64,000 bases of DNA from Maylandia zebra (GCF_041146795.1 NC_135177.1:25548060-25612059); one strand, 5' to 3'; positions 43,430 to 56,784 are shown, counted from the stretch's first letter. The notes: a model not told the origin generated them from the sequence alone. Program-made: numbers and translations.

Positions 43430-43772
43430 GTAAATGGTAAATGGCCTGCATTTGTATAGCGCTTTTCTAGTCCCTAAGGACCCCAAAGCGCTTCACACTA
43501 CATTCAGTCATTCACCCATTCACACACACATTCACACACTGGCGATGGCAAGCTACATTGTAGCCACAGCTGCCCTGGGGCGCACTGACAGAGGCGAGGC
43601 TGCCGGACACTGGCGCCACCGGGCCCTCTGACCACCACCAGTAGGCAAACATGGGGTTAGTATCTTGCCCAAGGATATTTGGCATGTAGCCAGGAGGCAG
43701 CCTGGGATCAAACCACCGACCTTCTGATTAGTGGTTGATTAGTGGCTCTGCCACCTGAGCTACAGCCACCCC
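43430..43772 (-). repeat. tRNA-headed SINE
   Basis: On the minus strand the head reads GGCTGTAGCTCAGGTGG (A-box-like) and GGTCGGTGGTTTGATCCC (B-box-like), followed by a body shared with 12551-12830 and a GCGCTATACAAATGCAGG tail. I cannot name the family with certainty. Confidence 0.75.
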
Positions 43773-44744
43773 CATGTCTATTTAAAGAACAAGGCTTCAA
43801 TTAATAAATAAGAGTAGTTTGTCTTAACTCTTGCTTTAAATTCATTGAATCAATGCCATTCATTGTTTAACTGTGGACCAACAACACTTGTCATTCACCC
43901 TTTCTATTCAATTCACTTTAGTTCAAATCAAATGTATCAATTCTGACTGTGTGTGCAATCTGTACTTGGGTCATTGTTGGTCTTCTGTGTAAAACAATAA
44001 CGTTAGTTTAGAGCACATGAAACCATGAGAGAAGACTCCCTCCCATCTTCAGTGTTTGTCTAGTGGTTATCTCAGTCAGCCCTCCCCCCATTAGTTACCC
44101 ATTACTGAAGATCAAGCTACATGTGCATTGTCCCTGTGGGTGTTTTATGTCCATTGAAAGGTGATGTCATTTTTTCTGCCACATGCCGAAATTAAAGTTA
44201 AATAAATGTGTAACCAGTTTGCACCTGTTCACTCAGGAGTGCAATGATGTTATTTTTTAATGTATTTGTAATAATATACTTCTTCAAATGAATATAATAA
44301 AATATGTTTTCAACTACTGAGTTTACAGAGCATGTTCTGCTTTAGTGACACTTTTACTTCTGTCTTAAAATCCATGCATAAGTCACATGTGTCTTTTTGT
44401 TTGTTTTTGTTTTTCCAGAGACGAAATGACACAGTAGTTGATTGTTATCTGTTGTTTAAAATTTCACAAGAAAGGAACTGTAACTGAAAAAATAAAGAAG
44501 TTCAGAACAGGAACATAAATATCTTCTTATTCGCAAGACCCAAAGAGGGCTGCAAATGAAGGCCCATTTATTATTGCAACTATACTGTTGAAAGTTTCTT
44601 TGGTGTTTGTTTACTTAGTTTAAAGTTAAAACAAAAGACGGAGAAACTATTAGAAGTGGAACTGCAGGAGGAAGTAGTTGTAGCCTAATTATACAAAAAT
44701 AAATTTAGTTCCAGGAATGAAACTCTTAACTGCAACTGCATTTT
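43773..44744. other. no gene seen
   Basis: AT-rich and without supported exons. A splice-acceptor-like TTTTTCCAG at 44411-44419 is followed by a very short open stretch only. Confidence 0.4.
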
Positions 44745-45785
44745 AACTGCAGCAATAAATTCAAAGGTCATTGTGCATAAAATACGTTGCCGTGCCAACC
44801 TAATGTCATCACAGCAATAAAATCAAATAACAGTGCAGTAAAAGTACCTGTTAATGAACACATGACGTCTGTTACATATTACACATCGACACATGTGCTT
44901 TTACTTAAATTTGAAAATAGAATTATACCACAAACTGACAGATTACTGAGTCTTTTACTGTTTGCCCTTTGTTTCTTCTGAAAAGTGCGACCTATTTGAA
45001 CACAATATTTAATAACTTCTCTTAGTGTCTGACAGCTGGGAAGACTTCTCTACTAGTAACAGAGAACTAAAATAATAAAACACCCAAAATAATAATGACA
45101 ATAATAAAACATAGAAATAAATGCTAAGGTTAATATTTTAATTAGATGTGTTTGCTAGTTTGTAGCTTATCGTTTATGTAATTACATATACATATATATA
45201 CATATACTTACATATTACATATACTTACATATACTTACATATCTATATTATTGCTAATATATATTGTAATATATCTATATCACTAAGCACTTCTGGATGG
45301 ATGCAAACTGCATTTCGTTGCCCTGTACCTGTGCATGTGCAATGACAATAAAGTTGAATTCTAATTCTAATTAGGCTTAAAATTCATAGTCATTTAGGGA
45401 AATAATGCCTCACACATACAGACACACACAGTGAGGATTAGAGAAGTAAAAAGGAATACTCATTGAGCAAGATTTGCGAAAAGAGGAAATATAATGTGAG
45501 CTTCATTACCGTATCAACAACAGTGTCAGGTTTACTGATAACTCTTTATAGTCAGCAATTCAGGTCATTTTCTGGTCACTACTTTTTATGAAGACCTTAT
45601 TTAGAACTAGAGGGAACCACAAGTAATAAAAAAGACCCATGTGTGACAGTGCCATCTGGTGTTTTGAGGAATGTGAATAGCAGTTGTGCACTTTCAAGTG
45701 CTGTTTCAACCTGTACTTTTAATGACTGATAAACACATGGATCTTGTGCTGATACCAGGAGGCTCATTGAGAAAATATTTAGCAC
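44745..45785. repeat. segmental duplication block, copy 1
   Basis: Three stretches here (44749-44879, 44930-45060, 45590-45690) reappear in the same order at 49895-50020, 51836-51963 and 52248-52340. The second copy lies just upstream of gene C. Confidence 0.65.
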
Positions 45786-47099
45786 ATTCAGCTCATATTA
45801 AACAAATACATGATAAATAAAAATTAATAACAACTAAGCTGACAGGAGGATTAAAATGCAACACAAATAATAACACTGCATGCAAGAATTAACCTGGCCA
45901 AAGAAAGAATATAAATACTTCCCTGTTTCTATTAATTTTTATAATAACCACAGGTATTTATTTGCTTAATATTTTTCCTGTAATTTCATACTTCATATAT
46001 TTTTGCGTGATCAAGTAAAGTAACAAGTTTGTGCACGGTTAAAAATAATATTAGAGTTAACGGCTTAGTTTTAGAATTTAAGTAAAATCATTGTCATTAT
46101 GTGCTGATAATGTGTCAGTAGAGCCAAAATGGTAAACCTAACACAAGCTTTAATAAAATAGCCTGTTGTTTTCATTTTGTATGTTAAATGCACTTCTCAG
46201 TTTATATCACAGAGGTCACGGTATCGGAATCCAAGTCGGGACCCCTCAAACTTTCCTATATGACGATATTCAGTGCTGCATTTGTGGTGCCTATTGTGCT
46301 CAACTTGACTTTGTCCAAGTAAATTAGATTATATGCCACAAATGTTTGTTTAAATAAATATGGCTTCTACTGTAAATAATTTACTAACAGGAACAAGACC
46401 TGAAGGGTCCAATGAGCATGGACAATCCAGCAGCAGCACATGAGGAAGTATCAGTGGACCCATGGAAGGTAACATTAACTGAAGGCCACATACTTTTAAC
46501 CAATTTAATAATGAGTGAATGTGTTTTGTCAGTGAAGTCTTCTGGTGCTTCCTCCACATGAGGTGAAAATAAACAGAGTGAGTGATAATGGTACAGATGA
46601 ACACTGTGCTCATGTCTCTTGCATTTCCTACAGATGCTTTATAACACAGAGAACCGTGGCAGCAAGTGTCACATTTACTGTGGCTGCTGCACCCCTGTAT
46701 CTGCAGAATTTGCTGCAAATTCTGAGGCTTCCTCCTCCAAAAACCACTGAATATTAACTTTCTTATTATCAACATACTGTGTTTATGGAACAAAGTCTCT
46801 AGTGATATAACTGGATTTGGTGACAAATTCATGGTACTGGTTAGCATTGCAATGTTATAATAAGTAGTTATAATACTGAAGGAACAGAGGATACTCTGTT
46901 TATTTAAAAATAAATACTGGTGGATTCTAAAGTTCGAAACTTTATTTCTTTGTCTGCATCGATGTTGTTGTCATTTCAATTCAGTTTTATTTATACACAA
47001 TACACAATAACAGCTGCCTTTATATTATAAGGTAAAGGTCCTACAACAATACAGAGATAACCCCAACAATCACATGACTCCTTTGAGCAAGCACTTGGT
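45786..47099. other. no gene recognised
   Basis: A 165-codon open stretch lies on the minus strand (46350-46847) but shows no domain, and no splice or family support; I do not call it. The rest is AT-rich. Confidence 0.35.
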
Positions 47100-47515
47100 G
47101 ACAGTTGGAAGGAAAAACTCTAGCAGAACCAGCCCTACTATGTCATTGTAGGACTTAGCAGTGGTGGACAAGCTGAGGAACTGATAGATGTAGTGATACC
47201 GAATGACGATGATAACATCAGGAAGAAGGAACACGAGAAGCTGAAGAAGTACCAAGGGCTCAGAGAAGAGCTTGAGAAGATGTGGAGGGTGAAGGTAACA
47301 GTGGTCCCAGTGGTAATCGGACCACTCGGTGCAGTGATCCCCAAATTAGGCGAGTGGCTCCAGCAGATCCCAGGAAAAATGTCAGAGATCTCTGTCTAGA
47401 AGAGCGCAATCCTAGGAGCAGCAAAGATACTGCAGGACCCTCAAGCTCACAGGCCTCTGGACCTGAGCTTGAAGGCTAAAAGGCCGCCCACAGAGGCGAG
47501 AGGAATTTATATATT
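47100..47515 (+). mobile_element. LINE-derived ORF2 tail fragment
   Basis: Decodes with few breaks to KLKKYQGLREELEKMWRVKV and VVIGPLGAVIPKLGEWLQQI, a non-LTR retrotransposon C-terminus. The related copy in gene B intron 4 is at 34165-34580. Confidence 0.65.
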
Positions 47516-48339
47516 TAATAGTTCACTTGAAATAATTGAACATCATAATTTGAAATAGAGAAATTAATGTATCATGTGAGTTTAGGTGATTTGTAAAATT
47601 TCAATTCACATTTTCTTCAAGAGTGTTGTACAAACACATTTTCACCACAGGAGGGAGACGTGTTCCAGGTTTTTAGAGAAAAACTGAGGCCTGCAGTAGG
47701 CTTGTAGATATTCACTTATGATAGGGGGTGTCAGGTTAGGGGTCAGGCTGACCTTTGAACATTCATCTTCTGTACACCTCATGAAGCTTTAATTAATGGC
47801 TAAATGACTTCTGACTTTCATCATCTGTTAAAGTTTTCATAATTTTCATCATCATTTAAAGTTTTTCAGTAAAACTGCGTCAAATTTTTTAAGCATGTCA
47901 CATTATCCTGTTGTTGGCCAACAGACCTTCACTCTGGAGCACAGACTGTATGACTTCAGACTATTTTACAACCACTAACATCTGTTTTTTAGCCTGCTTC
48001 TAGGGACAACTAGAAACAACTTATCAGCTGACGTGAGAGTTCTATTTGGAGTATTTTTAGTTAACAGATCAGACGTATGATGGAGCTAATCCATTTAGAG
48101 ATTTAAAAACAAGCAATGAAATCTTAAAATCAATTCTACAACGCACTGGAAGCCAGTTTAAATGAGCCAAGACTGGGGAAATATGGTCATGTTTACGAGT
48201 GCCTGTCAAGAGTCAGGCTGCAGCATTTTGAACTAGCTGAAGATGAGAGAGCAGAGCATGGCTGATACCAAAATAAAGACCATTACAGTAGTCAAGCCTG
48301 GATGAAATAAATGCATGTATCACTTTCTCGAAGTGAGCA

Positions 48340-48650
48340 ACTGACTAATTGTTCTTAGTTTTTGCAAGGGCCCTGAGCTGGAAGAAGCTGGCTTTTACTA
48401 CAGAATTTATTTGTTTCTCAAATGAGAAACTGCTATCAAAGAACAATCCCAGATTCTTTGCAAAGGGAGTTCTGGACTTTTCCAGAGGACCAGGGTCAGT
48501 TTTTTGGTCGTTTACATTGAAAAAATGTAATGCAAACCACGATTTAATGTCATCAAAGCAGTCTAGCAAAACCTTCAGAGAGTCTGTAGAATTCTTTTTA
48601 AGAGGAAAATAAATTCGAGAAACATCAGAATAACAGTGAAATGTTATAAA
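48340..48650 (-). mobile_element. L2-like LINE ORF2 fragment
   Basis: The minus strand reads NLGLFFDSSFSFEKQINSVV and KASFFQLRALAKTK, a segment conserved in L2-type ORF2 shortly before the part seen at 22657. Flanking DNA 47990-48340 looks repetitive too but is not assigned. Confidence 0.7.
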
Positions 48651-48889
48651 TACTGTGGTGGGTGGCTTGTTGCATGTAGAATTGTTATCCCTTTAAAAAA
48701 TAAACCATAAAGTAACTGACTGACTGAATGTGACTATTATTATGATTGTTATTATTGTTGTGAGTTATTCTTTTTTCAATAATTTAGCTTTATTTGAAAC
48801 ATAAATGTTAATTATAAGCAATAAGGAATTTAATCAAACATTTGGTTCTTTTGTTTAACTGGCAGTGTAACGTTGTATACATGTTGTCA

Positions 48890-49370
48890 CGGCTGCGATG
48901 GCAGGCGTGTGGAGGTGAAGTAAGGACCCAAGTGCAGGCAGAGGTTGATATGAGAGTGGAGATGGCAAGGACTGGAACTAAGAAATAAACTAAAACTGGG
49001 AAAGCCTAAACACATGGAAATGAAGTCAAAACCCTTAGGGTGATCACAGGGAAACAGACCAGCAGCTTACAAAGGCAAACACAAGGCTTAAATACACAGA
49101 GGGATAACGAGGGAATGAGGCACAGAAGGAGAACACAGCTGGGAGTAATCAGAAATGATGAGACCGAGGGGAAGCAAAACTAGACACATTCACATAAGAC
49201 ATGCACCTTCAAAGTAAAACAGGAAATGCACAACAGACACAGAGATCCAGACTAGACACTGAACTTAACAGACAGATTCACGAGGAGACACTGTGACATC
49301 ATGGACAGACAGAGGGAACACAGAGAAGTGGGACCAGGGCAGGCACAGAACAGAAACCTAACAAATGGCA
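48890..49370. repeat. probable interspersed repeat
   Basis: GC- and purine-richer than its surroundings, starting TGTCACGGCTGCGATGGC. The composition and phrasing resemble dispersed fish repeats, but there is no second copy in the window to prove it. Confidence 0.35.
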
Positions 49371-49463
49371 AATCTTAATGAAAGACATAACCAGAATAAA
49401 CAAGAACATAGAATATTATAAGGAAACACAAAACACTGAGTCGTCATTTTATTAAAAGACATG

Positions 49464-49552
49464 ATGTTTGTTTGTTTGTTTGTTTGTTTGTTTGTTTGTT
49501 TGTTTGTTTGTTTGTTTGTTTGTTTGTTTGTTTGTTTGTTTGTTTGTTTGTT
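49464..49552. repeat. (GTTT)n microsatellite
   Basis: About 22 tandem GTTT units. Long open frames across it on both strands are artefacts of the repeat. Confidence 0.97.
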
Positions 49553-49892
49553 TTGTCCTGTCCTGTGTTTGTCCGTTATATGTCACATGTAGCACCAGGG
49601 TCTCGGAGGAACGCTGTCTCATTTCACTCTGTACTGTACCACTGTATGGTTGAAATGACAATAAAAAGAAATGCAGCAATCATAAAGCATATCTGTGGTA
49701 ACACTCAGAGAGGAGGAAATGAAAGAAAACATGTTACTCTCCCTCTTGCAAAAAGAACTTAGAAGGATGTAGTTCAGGTGTATTCCTAAATTTTTATGCT
49801 TTTTTTGTTTTTCTGATGTTAGTGTATTTGATATACACTCAACATAAGGTTGTAGCCAAACAATGCAAGATTTAGAGGAATGACACAGCATG

Positions 49893-52340
49893 AAACTGCA
49901 GCAATAAATTCAAAGTTCAGCCAATAAATTATATTCCGGTTATCCAACCTGTTATCACAACAATGCAATAAGATAACACTGTACCAAAAGTACCGGTAAT
50001 GTGTTGTGACAAAGCCTGCTAAATTTACTGACCACATTGCCAAATATATACTGTCAAGGCAAAAGTGACAGTTCACCAAGCAAACAGACTCAGAGATGTT
50101 CTTTTGGAAAGTTTTCTAAAATGGATGACTCAGCTTTTCTTGTGCTCTTCTGAATAGAGACCTCTGACATTGTGCCTGGAATCTGCTGGAGCTAGTCCCT
50201 CAAGTTTAATGGTCACAGCTCACAGTATTCCTTTTACCTCTGGTACCACTGTGGACACACATCCCACTACAAAGTGCTGGATAGTCTCCAGGACATCTTT
50301 GCACAGTCAGCCTATTTAGTTCTGTCAGTTGTGTTATACTCCTGCCTCCATGGATCTGGTGCTGAGGGCCCATCATTGTGCTACCGTGATTAGTGCCTCT
50401 GTGCTGTCCTTTCCCATATGGAAAAGATATATTCAAATTCAAATTCAAATTTTATTTGTCACACACACACAACCATACACAGTATGACATGGGGGTGAAA
50501 TGCTTGTAGCTGTACAATGCCCGACCATTAAATGACAGAAGAAAAGTTTTACAATATTTACAATTTACTGCAGAATTTACAAATTAACTTAGGAATTTAC
50601 AGTAAAGAATGTGCAAATAGCAGAAGAGATTATAAAGATTATAAAGATTATAAATTATAGGAATTATAGGATTGGGGATTATATATTATAGGATTATAGG
50701 ATATAAATCTTATAAAGTTTGTATCTGTCTTGTGTGAAACTTGTATGAAAAGCATATAAGAGTGAAAACAGATATAAGATCCCTTGAAAAATTATATAAT
50801 GAAACTTGTATGTTTTGAATACTTACTAAAACAATATATGAAAGTAATGAGAAAGTGGCCACTTTCATGAGTAATCACATATAAGTTTTTACTGTTTCTT
50901 TTTCATATGGGTTAGGCCAACCTTTTTTAGCCACTGCTTGGATTTCCTGATGTCAGCTACATCCTATGTTATCATTGGTACATCATATCCAGGGACTTGA
51001 TCATCCATGATTGTTTCTCCTCATGTTCCTCATCACCATTTGCCTTCAGCCACCTAAAGTACTTTTGGAGAAAAATTCTCAGGGAACCAGATGAACTTCT
51101 TTAAGAACTTCTCCATCATCCTGATCATAGAGCCTCAAGGTGCTGGACTTCAGCTGGACACCCCAGTTGTGTCCAGCCCCATTGTGAGGAGTTTTGGTGT
51201 GTTGACATCAGTGACATATATCCTCTTCTGTGCCCATCTCTGACCATTAGGATGTATTGAAGGCTTGGATCTTATCCCTACCATTCCACTGACTTCTCAA
51301 CCATTGCCTTACATTTTGGAAGTATTTTGTTGTGGTTGTGGTGTTTTTCCAGACTTGTGCTGTCAGGCCTTCATTGAATAATATTACTGTAGCTTCTTCA
51401 TGCCTGAAAGTCAGTGTTAGAAATCTGCCTTTGTGATGTTCTGATTGTAACACTTGTTATTTTTGACATTTTTCCTAGATTCAACTAAAGAAATGGGAAG
51501 AAATTATGGGTTTGTGACTAAGTGTCTAAAAGTAGAATTTCTGATTGGTTCTTTGCTAAGTGTAGACAGCTTGAGTTAGGTTCCTCATAATGCTGAATGG
51601 TTTTTAATTCAGTGGATTAAAAAGTAAACACTCCTTTAAAAAAAGGTCAGGTACAAGAATTGAAGAGCTCTAAAAGACTTTCAGAAAGCCTGGACCAAGA
51701 CCACTTTTTAAAAAAGGACAAGACAGTTTGACTTTTTTGGAAACAAACTATAAAGACGTGAGGGATGACTCAAGATGTTGGCACAGTACTGTCTACATGG
51801 CATAGATTACAATGTTTTTTTCTATTGTACTTATACCAGTAACAGACTGACAGCAACTTTTACTGCTTGTCTTTGCCCTTGTTTCAAAAGCCCCACCTAT
51901 TTGAGCAATGATAATTACTGAATTATCTTAGTGTGTGACAGCAGGGAAGACTCAACCCCTATGTCATCTGACATAATAAAAAGCTTATCGTTGTGCTGCC
52001 ATCAGAAGTTAAATTAGGTATATTTCATAATTCATACTCTATCTTCTATGTAATCACGTTCAAAGTGTCAATCACAGGACTAATGTTTTAGATTCACGAG
52101 GGCTAGAAAAGATAAGATAAATATAATATTAGCTGAGAACAGAAATATATAGTTGGATGTTGCATTATTGTGTCACTACCCATCTGCAGGCTTGTTGAGA
52201 GAAACCAAAAGGTCCAGGTATTTCTTGGTGAATACTTTTAATGCAGAGGTTATTTAGAGAAGAAGGAACCAGAATTAAAAGACTCCTGTGAGACAGTGCC
52301 ATCTAGTGCTTTGAGGAGTGCACTATAAACATCTTCAATT
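49893..52340. repeat. segmental duplication block, copy 2 (expanded)
   Basis: Contains the three segments shared with 44745-45785 but is 1.4 kb longer, because about 50060-51780 is inserted material. That insert includes a dispersed repeat starting near 50430 (ATTCAAATTCAAATTTTATTTG). The block ends about 320 bp before the gene C start codon. Confidence 0.6.
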
Positions 52341-52663
52341 TCACGCAGCTTTTGACTAGTCCATGCATTAATACAAATAAAAACCAAACAAAAAAATAAT
52401 ACATGCAAACAACAACAACAAAATCTAACCTATTCTTTGAACTCTATTTGACCTCTTTCCTCACTTGTTTCAGGGAACTTCCACCTTCTGCTGATTTCAT
52501 CATCACGTGAATTCCAGTATTAAACAACATCAGTTGTGAAATCAAAGTGACTGTAATCTGCACTGTTTTAACAGATTTAGTAAATGATTTAAAACTTCCT
52601 CCCAGTAACTCACAGCTGTTATAAAAACAAAGAAGGTAAAGCAACCCTACAGCAGAGTCAAAC

Positions 52664-55600
52664 ATGGCGAGTGTTACTGTGACATCCTGTTGGAAGAGTC
52701 TTCTGCTGGTGGCACTTATGGGTGAGAACATTTCATTTGTGTTCACTGTTATTATTCTTTTAAATGCTGACTATGAACATGAATGACAATAGTAACAAAG
52801 TAAGTGATACAACAGTTAATAAGAGGCTCAAGAATAAGGGTCTCTGTGCTTTGATTCAGGTTTTATTTTAGCAGATGTTCATCACATTTATCCCTACATC
52901 TTCTGAGTGTAAAGATTTTTCCTCGTGATTTAAGAATACATGGAATGAATTAACTGAGTAAGGATTAACCCTCTGATGCATAGTGGTCACTGGAGTGGAC
53001 AGCTACTAAAACGTACATATCTCTTTAATGCATTGGTTTCTATGGTGGAACTGCATATTAGCCTCTAGAGTGCTCTCTGCTGCCATGCTCCATTGAGGTC
53101 AATTCAGTGTTCAGTTAGTGCAACTGCAAGTAAATTTCCTCTGAATCAAAGATGGCAGACAAACTGTCACCCCTGCCGACCACTGCTGGCATATGCTGTC
53201 AATCCTTCTATGCTAAAAGAGCCCAACAGGTAAAAAAAATATGATGATATGCAGTAACATCTAGGGAAGGATATTATCTGTTTGGAATAAGAAATTGTTA
53301 TGTCTAATATGTAGAAAACTACGATTAACCATGTGTCCACTGTAGTGGACATCATGCATTACCCACTATATTTTTTTAACATAAGTCATAAATTGTCTCA
53401 CTGTTTTTTGGGACTGTTTTGGTTATAAGTAAGCATATAATTGTTACATTTATAAGCTACTCATTTAAAATGTATATTTCTGTGCAGATCAGCTGTAGTT
53501 TGAGTTACTATAATAATTATTTTATCATATTTTGTAGACTTCAAATGCAGCAAAGAATAAGGCAGCGTACAGAATAGTCCAGGAAATTCCATCCAGCTCC
53601 AGTGATGATGATTTCATTGATGAGTGCAGTGATGATGAGTTCAGTGATAAGTCCAGTGATGATGAGAGTGGCTGCCAGAGCAGAACAGAGACATAGGAAC
53701 TACGGACAGCCTAGGTGTGATGAACACAGAAGTGTTTGGAGATGCAGAGACTAAGATGTCAGTTTGTGTTTTCTTCCAGCATGCTACTAAGGGCTTGGTA
53801 ATACTGTCCTGCATCGTTATAGAACTGTGTAGACTCAAAAATGTTTCTCTTGTTGGAGATAGTTTGCCATATTCAGGTGTAGGATTCACAGCTAGGACTG
53901 TTGATTGGTTTTGTTATTTACGTCTAAACATTGGGGCCTTATGAGTTGAAAGTTCCAAAAAAATTGCTGAGATGTTTTTCAAAGGATACAAGCAAACAAG
54001 TGTTTGTATATTTACAATAGAACACAAGGTAATTAATTTTTATAGTAAATTCACAGTATTTCATGCTAAGTGCTCAGGCGCATGTAGTCCACTGGAGTGG
54101 ACAAGTTTATAACTTTATAAAAAAACATATTTTTGGGGGAAAAAGAGTTGAACATTTTTTTTCATGTCCTGAGAAGAATAAAAGCACTTAAGAAAAAAAT
54201 CTTGACCAAGGCTTTCATAATTCATGCATCAGAGGGTTTTAAAAAGTAGCTTTTTCTTTATATTATGTGATCCTGTTTTTGAGGTTGTTGTGCCCAAACT
54301 GTGCAACAGCCTTCCTCAGTCACTCAGGTCGGCTGACTACGTTAATTCATTTAAGTGACTGCTGAAAGACAGTTGCTTCTTTAACTTCTGTTTTCTTAAA
54401 TGTAAATTATCATTATTATTTGTATGTTAGCAAAGTTTATATTTGACCATACATCTGTGGACAGCTTTGAGTACCTGCTGATACTAATATAAGTCTTACA
54501 TCATTTTTTTCTCACACTTAAGTTTGTCTGGACACACGTCTGAACTCCTGTTTAGTTAACTGATACTTATGCAGATAGATATCCATTATGGAGTAATGGA
54601 TTATATATTATTTAATTCTCAGATTGAGTTATTTTGTGCTTTTAACCAGTATTGTACCAGTATTGACACAGAGTGGCTTTTACTGGTATGTGTTACAGCC
54701 ATCCTGACTGCTCTGTCCCTCAGGTTTACCAGGTTTGGGGACCAAGGTGCAGATTTCTTGGACTGGCAGGGTGACAGCTGGTTCCCCCACTACTTTCACA
54801 TGCTCATCTAATTGTTTTCCAAACTGCATCTACACCTGGTCCTTTAAGGCCAGCACAGTCGACGGGAGCACATTAACTTGGACACCAGATGGACTGGATG
54901 ATACAGTGAAACTGCACTGCACTGTCTTCAATCCACAAACAGGAGTCTACACAAGTACTGACACCATTGTAGAAATTACAAGTGAGTACATCAAGTTAAA
55001 TGTCACATTAAATAGTGGAAAGTAACAAAGGTACCTTTTATTCTGTACTTCTAAAATGTTTGCCTTGATGACAGGAACAAGGTGAGTGTATGAGTTACAC
55101 ATAATTAGGACACACTACATGGACAAAACTACTTTGCTACCTACAGATTACACCTACCCTGTCATGAGGCCCTGGGCACGTGGTTTTTCAGCTGATGCTA
55201 ATGCCAAAGGAGGTTTAAAACTCTGCAGTTATTGAGTCAGGAGGGAATATCTAAGAGGAAGGAAATTCCACATACTGATTTTTATCAATGGTGGCATGTT
55301 ATTACATCTCATTCAAATTCAGTGATATTTATAGAACAACACATTCTTTCACAAATATTTGTAAAGGCAGACTGCATGGCTAGGTGCTTGACTTTACACA
55401 CCTGGGACAACTGAATGCAAAGATTAAGAGGTGTGGCTTAACACTACTGTCCATATTTTTATTCTTACTTTATGAATTAAAAACGTATTTTTTCTTTTTG
55501 TACAGATCAAATATCTGTACAAGTCAGTCCGCTGAACACTGTACCATCTCTCAACCAGTCATTAAATCTCATCTGCCATGATGCCAGATTTGGTGATCCA

Positions 55601-56357
55601 CAAGGTCTATCAGACCTGGTCTGGTATAAAGATGGACAAGAGGTGACCCTGCGTGAAAATATGTGGCTTCAGCAAAACAACCTCACACTTCATTTTGACT
55701 CCCTGCTGCCCTCTGATGCTGGTTTCTACCAGTGTCAAACGTATCTGCCTACATCACAGACAACAGTTGTCAGCCTGGGCTATCTACTCAGCTGTAAGTA
55801 CAAGGATACAGAGGTTAAACCAGAACAAGAAAGGCTGTGTTTTGTCATAACTGCAACAAGCTTTCTAATCTTTTGCAGATGATCAGTGGAACGTCAGCAT
55901 TAGCGGACCTGACACTGTGTTTCCTGGTCAGTTAAGTGAGTTCACCTGCCTGACTAGCTGCACCTTAAATGTGGAATGCACCGTCAGGTGGGAGTTCAGG
56001 GGAGGTTTCCCTGTTGGAACCTACTTTTCAGTTCATAAAAATGAGGTCAGGTGGACTCCTTCACTACCTGGGACTTTTCAAAATTTCACCTGCATTGCAG
56101 AGAATAAAGCTGCTGGACGTTCTGCTGAGGCCACCAAGATGGTAGAAGTTAAAGGTACGCACTACTCCTTAGCACTTGCTTGTTTCTATTCTTATTGCTA
56201 AATAAATTTCAATTACTTTCTTTTTCTCTCAACAGATATCCCAATCTCTGGATCGGAGGCGATGCAGCTTAGTGGACTTTTTGCAGGAATCCTCAGTCTG
56301 GGAATGTGGGTCCTCTTGGGTTGGGCTCTAGAAACAGTATACTTATATTCACTTTAA
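52664..56357 (+). CDS. gene C: three-domain Ig-superfamily membrane protein
   Basis: Exons: 52664-52721 (signal peptide MASVTVTSCWKSLLLVALMG), 54724-54981, 55506-55793, 55879-56154 (one Ig domain each), 56236-56357 (C-terminus). All introns are GT/AG, domain exons are phase 1-1, total 1002 nt, 333 residues. Domain 1 has two extra cysteines around strand B (TCSSNCFPNCIYTWSF), and domain 3 repeats the pattern (FTCLTSCTLNVECTVRWEF), so extra intradomain disulfides are likely. The end, GLFAGILSLGMWVLLGWALE then VYLYSL, is one hydrophobic segment with almost no tail, so the protein is either GPI-anchored or a tail-less membrane protein. It is not closely related in sequence to genes A and B. The function is not recognised. 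Confidence 0.82.
52969..54238 (+). mobile_element. piggyBac-like element in gene C intron 1
   Basis: Left boundary TTAA followed by CCCTCTGATGCAT, right boundary ATGCATCAGAGGG followed by TTTTAA: matching inverted ends next to TTAA, the piggyBac target. It contains three copies of the palindromic motif GTCCACTGnAGTGGAC or a one-base variant. Most of the transposase is missing. Confidence 0.75.
53152..53696 (+). pseudogene. piggyBac transposase N-terminal remnant, two exons
   Basis: Exon 53152-53229 (starts MADKLSPLPTTAGICC) ends at CAGGTAAAA. Exon 53538-53696 follows TTTTGTAG and continues in phase with AAYRIVQEIPSSSSDDDFID and an acidic stretch to a stop; 78 residues in all. An acidic N-terminus suits piggyBac transposases, but the catalytic domain is absent. 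The assignment rests mainly on the TTAA ends. Confidence 0.5.
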
Positions 56358-56784
56358 AGAGACAGTTCACCCCAGCATTAGCTTTATGCCCAAATAAACA
56401 CATGACTACACCATGGATTATCACAGAATAGTTACTACAACTAAATGCAGCTGATATCTACAAAACTTTTCAACTCAGACTTACACTCCAGAGAAAAACA
56501 ACATAAATTTGATTTGGGGTTGAACTGTATCTTTAAGTTTTAGTGTGAATATTTTCCACGCTATTTATTTCTGCAGCAGCTTATTCTTTTTATTATTATT
56601 CGTGGAAAAGAAACATATGTGATGTCAAATGTTAGAAAAGTAGAAGCAGTGTTTTTTCTTATGAATTTTTGCAAAACATCTGAACTCGCATATGAAAAAT
56701 AAATTATGTGCATGAAGTCACAGTTGGAGTTGATTCCTATTTAACAATTAAAGTTGACACATGATTTCCTTTATGCTCCTTTAT

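Noticed and set aside
44411-44455. Acceptor-like TTTTTCCAG followed by a short frame ending in TAG as an alternative last exon of gene B
   Set aside because: Lies 2.6 kb after the stop of a complete gene, encodes only about six codons, and has no match in gene A.
45170-45270. ATATAC/TTACAT rich stretch as a possible CRISPR-like or satellite array
   Set aside because: Irregular short AT-rich repeats without constant units or spacers; no CRISPR is expected in a vertebrate.
46350-46847. 165-codon minus-strand open frame
   Set aside because: No domain, signal peptide, splice context or repeated copy supports it; a chance frame is possible at this length in an AT-rich region with few stops.
49452-49762. 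Frames rich in Cys-Leu-Phe-Val or Thr-Asn-Lys-Gln
   Set aside because: Products of the (GTTT)n microsatellite.
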